NCBI GenBank assembly: GCA_024195585.1
Contig: SWBL01000500.1
Span: 1 to 26,867 of the forward strand
DNA: 26,867 nt
Origin: Aureobasidium sp. EXF-3400
Taxonomy: Eukaryota; Ascomycota; Dothideomycetes; Dothideales; Saccotheciaceae
Direction of reading: 5' to 3'
The notes under the pieces are model-generated. The model made no database searches. It was not told the DNA's origin and saw only the letters and a program-made list of their open reading frames with translations. Position numbers and translations under genes: made by a program. Below, piece by piece: positions 11,212-21,857 of the stretch (positions are counted from its first letter, which is position 1; each line of letters opens with the position of its first letter).

Positions 11212-14200
11212 ATGACTTCCTGGCTGGGCAGCACCGTCTCCGATAAGCTCGCTGAGGCTTTGGCCTACAAGACTGCAAAGCATCATGGCATCAAGCCCGA
11301 GCCTTCTTTGCTTCTTGATGTGTCCGAGAATGGCAGCAACCTGAAAGTCCGCGTGAACATGCCAACCGTCTCGCTACATGTGCTCAAGGTCAGCAATCAG
11401 TTTCCACTTCCTCTGCTTCCAATCTATCTACTTCCAATCTATCTACTTCCACCGATACATCGTTTTATACTAACAAGCTCAGGTCCAAGGTTCAGTACTC
11501 ACAGTCACCGATGGCGCAGTTTCTATACAAGCCAGACTCTCGTCTCTTTGCAAAGAACGATTTCAGAATCAATATTCACCGTCGCTCTCGTTCATCGAGA
11601 AAAAGTCCATCACCTCTACTATCTCTGACATTACTCACACGTCTCTGGGTCCTCTTAATTCGCGGATCCAGCTGCTACTTTCCAGCTTAACGATTTCTCA
11701 CAATCCCTTGGATCTTTCTGGTACTACAGTCGACCGCATCACTCCTGTTCACACGATTGAAAAGATCAGGACGTATCTGATTCAGTTGCAACAACTTCAT
11801 CAATCAGCGTCAGCGGCCGAGCCTCTTACAGCAGACCATGACACAGTTTCGGCACTCGTGCCCACTAATACTAGCAATTTGGACATGGTCGAAGCTCCAT
11901 CAAATGCTCCAAACGCTGCTGAAAGGACCACTCCTCTGAAACGTCCCCACGCGCTGTCCTCTCCCAACCATCCAGGTTCCCATCGAGTCGTGAAACCTCG
12001 CATTCATAATGAAGATCAAGATGTCATTATTCAGACAGGCATAAATCTACAACAACCTGTACAGCTTCAATCCAATGATTCTCAAGAGCTCAAGAGACTG
12101 CTGAGCCTAAACAAGTCGGGTGCGAGAGCTTCTGTTTCCACCGCCCGGGAGCAAGCCCTACGGTTGGGTGGCTTGATGTCAGCGCAAATGGCTCCACCCC
12201 CGGTTCCAGCTGCTGGTAACAGTAATGTTCAGCCACAACCACTGTCACAACCTGCAACGCAGTCAACCTCACAAACCTTCGAGTCACAAATACCCATGGC
12301 CGACGCCCCTGTTGTCGAATCTGCTGGAACCGACCCTTATCCGGAAAACACGTCCGTTGTGCAGCCCGAGTCTGGAAATATGTCCTTGGATACACGACCC
12401 AGAATTCATCAACCAAATAACACGCCAACTTCAGCCCAGCCAGAGCCATTGGAAGTCACACAATCATCACTGCCACGAGTGCCGCCACCACGCGCACCCT
12501 TGCCGTCACAATCAGAAGCTCTAGCAGCTTCACTGGCCACCTCCAGTTCACATCTGTTGAATACTTCGTCTTCCAGTATTCAAGGATCGCTACACAGAGC
12601 TCCCCCAGCGTCGATGATTAAATATGCGCGAAAGCCCATACCGGAAAATCAGAGCAAACTACTAGAAAAGTATTCCTCGTGGTGGCCTTCGAGGCCTGGA
12701 ACCACGTTCCCTCATCCGAATGTTCCTGTGGAAGTTCTCGACAAGGCTGAAAAGGCTGCTGAGCGGCGAGCAGTAAAACAAAAGGAGGAGGAGCGAAACA
12801 TGCAGTTGCAGGAAGAAAACAAACGAGAACCAGCGAGCCTGTCAAATGCTCTGCCAGTGATCCAGGGAACACAGGATACTATCCTCTCATGGGAATCATC
12901 ACCGGAGCATCATACTCGGCCTAGATCCCGCATGGATACTCTTCGTCGTTCAACTAATTTTGTGGATCCAAAACCGCTACCAGCTAAGTTGCCACTAGGC
13001 GAGCTACCACCTGACAGCAGCGCAGAGGATCACATGCAAGTAGACAACCCCGAGGTAGATGATTTTCTCGAGCAAATACCTTCGAGCCCACCTTCTGGCT
13101 CTGTATCTCAAGAAAGTTATGCTTCTGGGCTCGATATTCCTGTACCACCTCAGCCAAGTTTGCGACAGCTACCTGAGTATCCCTTAGGCTCACCTGAAGA
13201 GAACTCCTCAAGGTCAAATCCTGGATCACAGCCCGACAAGTCTGAGTTGCAAGACCCCCCAGCAAAGAGCATATCTTACAATGAGTCCCGACCTGAAAGC
13301 GATGTTGGTGCCTCATCTCCTATCCTTGAAGTCGCTGCAAGTCCTCAGCCTCGGAAGGAGCTCGAGGGAAAATCGAGCCTGCTTTCTCAGCGCCCAGAAG
13401 ACGATACTGTCATGGATGATGAACCTGAAGCTAACAATGATCCGGTTGTTGATGGGCAAGAACGACACATTGTTGCAGAATCTCCAAAGCCTCAGTCACG
13501 ACGAGATCGGCGGACCAGCTGGGGACTTTCGGAATCAGCTGAGACTATCGAACAAAGGCGGTCTCGTATGAAGCGCGAGTTCTTTGAGCAGCGGCGGAAG
13601 ACTACCACTCCCGACACCAATCTCAGCATTATGTCTGAGTTACTGCCAACAGCTCAACTCAGTGATGAAATTGGGAAGAATCTGGAGGCGCCTGACCTGA
13701 ATGCAGATTCACAATCTGATCCAATGGAAGTCAATGGACCACCACTGGAACCAGCTAAGCCGGCCAACCCAAGTATCGCCATGATCGACCAGTGGCGGCG
13801 GCAGAGCAGTCAAAAGGATGATCGATCAGTGTGCGAGACATCAAGTACCGGAAAACGTCCAGAATCCGCTGCTCCTGGCTCCAATGTTTCTGACCATGCT
13901 GTTCCTGGACCTTCAGTCACCGAACCTGCTGCTTTGGAGGTAAATGCACCTGAATCGCCTGTACGTTCTGTCAGATCATTGCCGTCTAAGCCCTTGCGCA
14001 TTGCGGACGTGCAAGTTCGTGAGTCAAGTCTTCAGACTCGACAACAGATAAATAAAGGCCCATTCGGCGAGCCGAGTCGAGCTCTTTGGGTTGGTTCACT
14101 CCCAGAGGACATTGATAACAGACAACTTGAGAAATTGTTTGCAGAGTTCAATCCTATTAGTGTGTCTGCTAAGAACCAGTCTGGCTTCGTGAATTTTGCC

Positions 14201-15676
14201 AATACCGAAACAGCCTGCAGAGCTCTCGAGGCAAAACACAACTCTCCTTTGGACGGGAAAGTGATCGTGTGTAAGTTTGCAGCTCCTCGCGGACCGGTTC
14301 CCATGGATGAGTTTTCTGATCGCCGCCCTATCCCAGACCCAGACCGTCTCGTGAAACCCGCTTCAACACCCGCTCGAAGTACCGCAAACAAATCACCGGC
14401 CCTGACTGTTGATGATCTGTTTCGCCAATTGGTCAGCAAGCGCAATTTCAAAGGCAATAGGACGGCTTTTGAAACCTTGTGCAAGGATCTACACACGACT
14501 TCGGATATCCCAACACCACAGTGGGATAATTATGTGGTTTTGCAGCCAGCCGAATATTTGCCATGGGCCAGTCGCACTATCGCTAACGGCGGAAAAGTCG
14601 TCGACTATGAAGCATATTGGCGCGATCACCTTCAGAAGACTGCAAAGCCTGACCTGGATCCTGTGTTGACTCCAGCCAGGCTAGATGCTATCTTCAGCAG
14701 AACACGTGCTGTTGAATCGCCTCCAATCAGATCTAGCGCACCTGTCACTCCGCAGACGACTCCAGGTGCAAGACGACCGATGCCGCCACCTGTTCAAGAG
14801 ACACCACCCTCAACTTCTTCTCACACTCCTAGAGCCGCAGCCGATGATTTGAGACGATCTGTCGTCGAGCGTAACGCTCAGAGCACGACCAATTCACCAC
14901 GAGATGTTGCTTCTAAACAACCTCCTTCTTTCTCAGACCTTCCAGAACCCCGCAGAACATCAAAGTGGTTGCGCCAGAACTTCACCAGAGACCCAAAAGG
15001 AAGAATAGTGCAGCAAAAGCTTTATCAGATGTATAAGGAGGCTTTTGCTAATGCCACAGTTCCATTGATATTGGGTGGACCATTCATAGAACACGTTTTC
15101 AACATCTTTCCCGGTCAGACCACGACTGCGTTCGATGAGCAAGGCAACAAAGTGTTCTACTGTACAGGACTTCGGATCAAGCCACCAACACGGTCGATGA
15201 GAACCGAGACTGGTACGCCTGAATATAAAATCAGGGGAATTTCCGCTCCAGTTTCCGGTGGCCGAGATGACCGCAGTGGGTATCCCTCCACAACGCATAG
15301 TCCTGCCCAACAACAGCGTGCTCGGGATCGCCATCGCGAGAGGGACCTAATATCGAGAAGATCTCTTCCATTCGCGGAGGAGCAACGAGACTCGAGATCT
15401 CGGTCGCCGCCGTATCATCCTGCTCCTACGAGGGCACCGAAGGGTAAGCCTTCTCCTTTGGACCATCTTCTACTTCGTGAGGTATTACATTTCTCATTAT
15501 AGAATGGTCCTCATAACTACAGGAGTACCATCACAGTAAACTAACCTCTGGTGTAGGACCTCGACGCAGGTTCTGAAAACCCTGAATACAGCGACTTTTT
15601 CAAGAAATACCGCTCACTGGGGAATGTCACTAAGAAAGGTAATGCTTTCTCCGATCGAAGTGTGGGGGAACAATGA
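11212..15676 (+). CDS. Multidomain protein: predicted TPP1/Tpz1-like OB fold, RRM, RFX-like winged helix
   Basis: Three-exon model: 11212-11388, 11483-15481 and 15557-15676, all phase 0, 1431 aa. The start MTSWLGSTVSDKL follows 'aaaatg' and is the first ATG of the frame. Residues about 1-130 look like the OB fold of shelterin TPP1/Tpz1 and Est3: an N-terminal Trp, hydrophobic strands, then VLTVTDGAVSIQARL, which parallels the 'VSDGthsv' strand of TPP1. Residues about 180-900 are low-complexity and rich in Pro, Ser, Gln and Glu. An RRM spans about 925-996 (RNP2 LWVGSL, RNP1 SGFVNFAN). A charged, apparently folded block is at about 1034-1132. An RFX-like winged helix is at about 1210-1294 (WLRQNF, KLYQMYKEAF, VFYCTGLRIKPP). 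The last exon encodes 39 residues (YSDFFKKYRS core). The RRM is clear; the OB and RFX calls rest on pattern similarity. A role in telomere or chromatin/RNA biology is inferred. Confidence 0.7.
11416..11451 (+). repeat. 15-bp tandem repeat (2.4 copies) in intron 1
   Basis: Two perfect copies of CTTCCAATCTATCTA and a partial third lie inside the first intron (11389-11482) of the OB-RRM gene. The repeat forms a pyrimidine-rich stretch upstream of the branch-point-like tactaac near 11470. It probably arose by replication slippage. Confidence 0.9.
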
Positions 15677-15858
15677 AGACGAAATGCGAGGAATGTAGTT
15701 CGTTGCATCGTGAGCGTACCTGATGCTGGACAAAGACGGAAACAAAGACGCCGGATTGGGGCTTTGTAGAAATTAGAATATTTCTTAGAGCCAGTTCACT
15801 TTTTCGCCCTCCACATACATGGTATTCATCAGTATCTCTTTCCAAAACTATACCTAAC

Positions 15859-17839
15859 ATGGTGCCATTTGACGCCAGCAGGAACCGTGCAGAGCTCAAT
15901 CTGCAGGAGATCCTTGGAGAGCATCCCTTTCCAGAGCTCAAAATTTACTCGGGAATCCCATCTTACAATGATTCATGTCATTGGCACGGCTCTGATCCCA
16001 TCCTCAGCAGTCTTTCAGTAGGGTCATTGGCCAGGTTCGGAGCCATCAATGTTGACCCCCGGACCAATCTACTCACAGTGCCCACATACCCGGCTGTGGA
16101 TGAATCGCTCAAAAACAGATACTTTGACCCCGCAGGTACTGCAAGGTACAATGATGCCCAGTTCCATCCGATCTTTCGACGCAAGAACTTCCCAATCATG
16201 GATGACTACGATTACGAACTCCTGAAACCAGTCTTGAAGGTTGCAACTGAGCTTTTGAGTAGCTTTGACACGCTTGGCTTCTTCAAAGGTCTCTTCAACG
16301 CATGGAAGTTTCCAGGCACTCCAGAGGAACAGCATCTTCTGGGTAAAGGCATGATGTGGAGATTCTCGCCGAGGAATATTGATTCGTGGGATGAAGCCAT
16401 GGAGACGATACAACAACTGCGCGAGCTTGGTGATTATGTCACTTGGCAGTACGATGATTCTAGAAGTGCACACAGACAAGCGTCGATGTGTACCTATCAA
16501 GATCCCACGAAACCCATTTATCCCGAGGGACGTGTGTTCTTCAAACAACAAGGGTATGTGTGTCTATCATTTCAAACCTCCCCATGTTCTGAAATGTGTA
16601 ACTTTGACCGTGCTCTGCCTGCGGCGACGAGCAAAGGATATACTATGACAAGGCACGACTGTTCTTGAAATCAGAGACATGTCCATCGAGAGCCGATAAG
16701 TTGTCGCTTCTCAGTGGAGATTGTCCTGTTTCATTATAGTATTGTGCATTTTCGTAAATAAAGGCGTTACATTCTTTAGAACATGGGGAGGAAGCGCTTT
16801 CTTACTTCATGCTAATGGAACGATCAAAATCAGGTATTACACCCAGATCTGCATGAGCACGAGCTTCCGTGATGCTCTTGCACGCAAGCATAGAGTAGAG
16901 GATATTCACCCGGAATTGGATCAATATGCTGCAGATCTGCGAACAAGGTTTTACATGGCTATGATTACGGTCCATGAGACTGCGCACGCATTCCACAACG
17001 TCTTCAATTCCACCGGACACTTTCAAAAACACGAACCCTTTATGAACGACGGTCGTGTGGCTGAGTTGGGACACGCGATAACCAAACATCTATTCGGCAA
17101 TGTTATACAAATCACTGGTGCAAATCCAGAGCACTTAGGCGTTCCGTTTGGATTCTGCTTTTTCGACTGGCCGGATAGCGCCAATAGAGGCCTTAAAAAG
17201 GTGATGAGATATAGTCTTGCAAAGGCTGGTGTGCATACACATACCTACTACGTCCTTCCTATGTCTTACATCCTCAAAGTCCTTCATCCACAATTTTGGA
17301 CTGATGAAGTGATGAGATATGGAACCATTGCAAGTCTCAGACCACCGAAAGACTTGGGTGTGAGATATCGGTACGACGATTACGAACTCTGGCTCGATGA
17401 ACACGAATCAGGTGTGGAGTTTGAGGTTCTACCACCGGACGAACTACGACCAGATGTCGCCGAGGGAATCATTACGCAAGATACAGCAATACCGCTAGAC
17501 TTCCACAGTGAAGCCTACAAAGATCAATTACGCAACCTCGCTACTCACACACGACCTTGGGAATTTGTCAAGGATCTCAATATGAAGTATTTCCCGCTGA
17601 CTTGGGATTTGATAGACAGGTTTGACCCTGAAGCCAATGTATCGGGCAATGTTGTTGCGCCGCTGAATGCGGATCCTAGGTTTGATGCTGTGGTCCGTAG
17701 AAATGAGTTGAGGGCTTTCCTACGCAAGACCAAGCTGAGGAAGATGAAGGAGAAGGAGAGGAAGACAAAGAGGAGGAAGGAACGGTTGGATGTCTTGCGA
17801 AAGAACAAAGGATCTAAAGTTACAAAGGTCCAGGCTTGA
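15859..17839 (+). CDS. Uncharacterised HExxH zincin-like protein
   Basis: The proposed model has exons 15859-16553, 16637-16699 and 16780-17839 (605 aa). The first intron (GTATGT...AG) is good; the second has a weak GTTGTC donor and is provisional (see findings). No signal peptide or membrane segment is visible. The key feature is HETAHAFHN at about residues 318-326, an HExxH zinc-peptidase signature in a helix-like setting (MAMITVHETAHAFHNVF). About 25 residues later comes NDGRVAELGHA, whose Glu (about 348) is a candidate third metal ligand, as in gluzincins. Downstream are Trp/Tyr-rich blocks (FCFFDWPD, YELWLDEHESGVEF). The C-terminal 40 residues are strongly Lys/Arg-rich and helical, possibly nuclear-targeting or nucleic-acid binding. 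It starts 182 bp after the OB-RRM gene on the same strand. I do not recognise a named family; peptidase activity is unproven. Confidence 0.7.
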
Positions 17840-17953
17840 ATGATGAGGGAAATGACCAGGTTGTTATCAGCTCGCGTATGACTGTATTCAGTACATGAGA
17901 CCATATACTTCGATCTTCCCACATCCTTTTTTTCGGGGTCCAGTCAGAGCTAC

Positions 17954-18535
17954 TTAGACCTTGTTGTTTAGCACAGGCAACTGAATACTACGCTCGGTTT
18001 TGCGGACGCTGAAGTACAGCACCCCCAGGCTCACACTGAGTTGAACCAAGAAGGTCGATCTGGAGCACGAAGAGATATTAGTCAATCGTACAAACAAGTC
18101 TCAGAAGGCTATACTTACGCAAATATAGCACAGAAAAGGAAGACAAGGAGTCCAAACAACTCTCGCAATGATCTCACAAAGATCTCCAGCATCAAGAATG
18201 CGACCATCACACGTTGAATACTATGCATATGGGCTGCATTCCGAGGTTCGAGTTGGCCCATGACGTATAGATGCATCTGTCGGACGTATAGTGCATCTAT
18301 CGTCACGATGCTGATCAAATTCATAGCAATGCTGTATGGTTCTTAGCGGTTGTGCGCCTCAGAAACACATCAAGACTGACTGTAGATCGAAAATCTTCGT
18401 GAAGAATTCAGCAACGATGCCGACTGTTGTGAATGCACAGATGAAGAAGTGGATGGTCCATAGGATATACAAAACCATGCGCACTGGGCGCCATGGGTTT
18501 TCCTCGACTGGGTCGTCGTAGTCAAGTTGAGGCAT
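17954..18535 (-). CDS. Small multi-pass membrane protein, unknown function
   Basis: Three exons on the minus strand, 18535-18381, 18331-18119 and 18059-17954, give 157 aa. Introns are 49 and 59 bp; the second has a consensus GTAAGT donor, a TGACTAAT branch point and a CCAG acceptor. Frames join cleanly (FDL-H-IAMNL and CAIF-A-STFLV), which strongly supports the model. The N-terminus MPQLDYDDPVEENPWRP is acidic and probably cytosolic. Hydrophobic segments are at about 20-43, 53-68, 93-103 and 110-139, so three or four membrane passes are likely. The tail is short and polar (RKTERSIQLPVLNNKV). No catalytic motif or family is recognised. An in-frame ATG 57 nt upstream exists, but the MPQLDYDD start looks more natural. 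It converges with the HExxH gene, 114 bp between stop codons. Confidence 0.7.
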
Positions 18536-19587
18536 TCTGTGTAAGTCGTCGTTGGATTTATGGCAAAGAAAACAATGATTTGAGAGGTGCAAAGCTCAAT
18601 ATACAATAAGGGCCCAGCGTCTTATATGGAGTTCAAGAAAGATTAGGCGCCTAGATTGAGCCTAGCAGCCTCAGCCACATACCGACCCGTGGATGACAGC
18701 GCTTAGTATTTCTATGTTTTCTTAGTAGCTCTATTCCAGTTTTTATCTTGAGTTGTAAGAATAGACAGTCTCAATCTCATACTCGGCGCTAATGTCCTGA
18801 AGCGCAGATTGGATAGGCGACCAGAGAAACAATCTCATCTCCCCAGGTAATGATCAGAAAGACTTGTAGAGCGCATCAGTGCTCTCTACTATGCTTCATG
18901 AAGAGGATGCAGGATGCAGGAGGATGAAACGTGCTGCTGAAACAGGAATGAAGCGTCGGATATTCCTCGGTCAGTCAGGCTTCACGTCTGACCCTCGGAC
19001 CTGACTTGACCTCCTTCCCTCCTTCCTCTGTCTTTGAAAAGAGTCGGCATGATGTGCGATGATATGTACTATCTGATGACCGATGAGGAAATTGGAAAAA
19101 GGCATCGATGCATAATGCAGGTGGCTTCGGTAGGTACAAATCGTTTGCAAGGTGCATACTATATGCAAGCAAACAACCTCAATCTATTTGAGTGGCAACA
19201 TACGTGCACGACAGACTATCTCAATGATAGGCCAATTGAAACTGGGAGTAAGTCAGCGGTGGTTCGCGTGCTCGAGGCCAAAGAGAAGTAGAGAATCACT
19301 GTCTGGATTGATTGCAATTGGTACCATCTGCGGACTCTTGGCCCCTCCTACCTTGCCAGCTCTATTCCTGAAGCCGAGAAAAGATGGCTTAGGCACATGC
19401 TTTTCAGAGGACGACTTATGTGTGGTATTCACTTGAGAGAAGTTGCAAGCTTCAGCCTCGAGACGCTTCACTGCGAGCGCACGCGGCCAAGCTTGATTTC
19501 ACTTCAGCACACCTTCCCTTTGCGCAACCACGGAATTTCCTTAAAACCGCTAACGCCGGCATTCGGACTATTCAGCAAGCTTTAACA
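18536..19587. other. Divergent intergenic region, no gene supported
   Basis: About 1.05 kb lies between the membrane-protein gene (-) and the 2EXR-like gene (+), so both promoters are here. Open frames in it are short, overlap on both strands and show no domain or coding bias. There is a small direct repeat of GGATGCA near 18905-18920 and a pyrimidine-rich CTTCC stretch near 19010-19030. The frame of the downstream gene stays open back to an ATG at 19420, so a longer N-terminus cannot be fully excluded. Confidence 0.5.
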
Positions 19588-21049
19588 ATGGCAGGAGAGC
19601 CTGTCACCAAACGCCAGAAATGGTACAGCCGTGTATGCTTGGATTTTTTATATTCCCACCAACACCACCCATGACTGACCATTTCAGGCCAAGCGCACAA
19701 TGTCCAAACGCTTCCCCAGCAAGAAGAACAGAAATCTGGTTATTCATGATAACTTGAGCTCGACTAATGCTTGCGCACTCGAACCTTTGTGCGATGATGA
19801 TCCAAAGGTCGTGTCCGAATCTGAGCAAGCCATCGCGCGCAGCGACACCGCATTCCAGCAGACGAAGCAGTGGAGATGGCCTGACTTTCTCTTTGGCTAC
19901 CCGCGCAACGATGTCTTCAAGGATTTCTCTCAGTCAAAAGTCAAATCAACATCTGCGGGACGCTTCAAGCACAAGCGCAAGCCAGTGGCTCTGCTTCCAG
20001 GAATCCTGCGTCTTCCCGTCGAGATTCGCAATCAAATCTACGGCTACCTCTTCCACCAGCAACTCAGAACCATCAAGCAGAACGATGCTTGGCCTTACTA
20101 CAAAGGAAGCCCCCTCGTTGACACTATCACCGAATACCGTGAGCCTGATCGTCCCAAAGCCATCAAGGCTATCAGGATCGTCGCCTCCGCCGTTACCAAA
20201 CAGAAGTCTCCTGACGAGTTTCGCCGCAAGATGATGAAGGCCAGAGGAGTCTCGTATGATGGCATCCCTGGCCAAGAGCCTGAGCCCATTGAAGGCGTCA
20301 AGTGGGAGACTTCTCTCAACAGTCTTCTGCTCACATGCAAGACTATCTACGCCGAAACTGGCCCGATCCTCTACGGCATAACTGTCTTCTACTTCGACGA
20401 TGCTCAACGCCTGAGAGCTTTCCTCAAGACCGTCTCCGACAGAAACCTTGCTTGCATCACCAAACTTCACATCCACGTGCGTACCTACGGCATTCCTAAC
20501 AAGGCCGCCGACAATGTCTGGCATCAAGAGCACGTCGACTGCTGGACCAAGATCTTTGCCAAAATCGCCAAGAAGATGACCAACCTCCGCACATTGAAAG
20601 TTACTTTGACCATGAGAAATGTCACCGACGGTCTGAAGCATGCCTTTAGACCTATCAAGCACAACACCGACTGGAGAGCACGTGCAGGCTACATGCTCAT
20701 GCTCCGTCCTGTCTCGACCTTGAACAAGTTGGACGACTTGCGCGTGTCGATCAAGGCTACAGACAACATCATGGCGCAGTATGATGAGATGCTTCCTCTC
20801 CTGATTTACAGATACTGGGAGCTCTCCAACATCAATCCCATTCCTCATATAGAAGACAAAGTCATGGACACTCACCGCACATTCTTCGAGGACATGCGAG
20901 GCGGACTTGAAAAGGCCATGACTGACGTTGCACGTTCCAAGAACGTCAACGAGTCCTTCACTTCTGTTTGTCTCAAGATCCGTGAGTACATGGATTATTT
21001 GCAGGATCCTATCGGATACGTGCTGGTCAAAGAATTCCCCAAGAAATGA
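19588..21049 (+). CDS. 2EXR / F-box-like domain protein
   Basis: Two exons, 19588-19632 and 19688-21049, give 468 aa. The 55-bp intron has a GTATGC donor and TTTCAG acceptor and joins in phase 0 (KWYSR-AKRTM). The first exon is only 15 codons, so calling the gene from the ATG at 19700 would lose it. The N-terminus is basic (KRQKW, SKRFPSKKNR). Near residue 120 is the signature GILRLPVEIRNQIYGYL, and near 224 LNSLLLTCKTIYAETGPILYG; together they are typical of the large fungal 2EXR family, whose start resembles an F-box helix. The rest is alpha/beta with no catalytic motif visible. By family knowledge such proteins may be protein-interaction or ubiquitin-ligase adaptors, but most are uncharacterised. 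Third positions are C-rich, unlike the HExxH gene, which suggests stronger codon selection. Confidence 0.8.
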
Positions 21050-21857
21050 GACAGCGACAACGAGACACGAGAATATGAAGATCAAGAAGACACGAGATAT
21101 GAGATAGCCGAAACTCACAAAAACATGACGACAGAGATTGATACGCAGCAAAAGATGGAAGACGTAAAAGGAAGATTGTACTTGCTGCTATGGCTTGACG
21201 ATGTCCTTTTTTGTACAATTATGAGAAGAACAGACGGGAAGGCTACATGAGGAAAGCAGAAGAAGCACTCGATGGCAGTCTATCGATGCTCATGACAACA
21301 GACGAAGATGGCTTATGGCAGATGATGAAATTGAGAGTCGAGAAAACAACAAAAGTGTGCCAGTAGCTTGTGCAAGTGATGTAAAGATGTGAAACAGGAG
21401 TTGTTATCTTGCGACGAGCTGCAACGCGTGTCAGGGTCCGGCGGATGGCGGAAGTGGGCTGGTGAGCGGTGGAGTTGATCAGCCACAGGATTCGGCGAAT
21501 GCTTGCCAAGAATCAGCAGACAAATGCTCGAGGTATTCTTGACCTCGATGCACGTCAGGCAGTCGGCAGATCAGTATCGAACTCTTCGAGTATTTGGTCT
21601 GCTTGCAATCCAAGACTCTTCATACCCAAGAGAAGATAGGCCATGAATATGCTGGAAGAAAGAGTGTGCCGTTATCGAGTCCCCAGCCCACCCGCACGCA
21701 ACAGGGCCCAAAGCTTTGGAAGCTTTGAACTTTTTGAGCTTTGACCTTGGGCGTCTTGGAGTCAAGGGGACACAGTTTCGTGTCTGTTGAGTTTTGTTTA
21801 AAAGGAGAGACGTCTGTCGCAGTCGCGTGGTCTTGTCAGACGAGTGGTTTTGCAACA
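21050..21857 (+). promoter_or_regulatory. Upstream region of the sphingolipid C9-methyltransferase gene
   Basis: The 808 bp hold the 3' UTR of the 2EXR gene and the promoter of the methyltransferase gene. No coding gene is supported. At 21708-21719 is a perfect 12-bp palindrome CCAAAGCTTTGG, and AGCTTTGR occurs three times at 21712, 21721 and 21737, some 115-150 bp before the ATG. A TTTAAA lies about 60 bp before the ATG. Confidence 0.5.

Noticed and set aside
15444..15556. Alternative donor GTAAGC at 15444 for the last intron of the OB-RRM gene
   Set aside because: It is a stronger donor by sequence but ends the protein six codons later, while the GTATTA donor at 15482 keeps a clearly coding 39-residue last exon in frame. 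It may still be a minor isoform.
19034..19436. Two overlapping small plus-strand ORFs (85 and 94 aa) before the 2EXR gene
   Set aside because: Different frames, no shared splice logic, no recognisable sequence features; most likely promoter or 5' UTR.
19946..21151. 401-codon minus-strand open frame opposite the 2EXR gene
   Set aside because: Same cause: antisense of a codon-biased gene. The plus frame contains the recognised 2EXR motifs.
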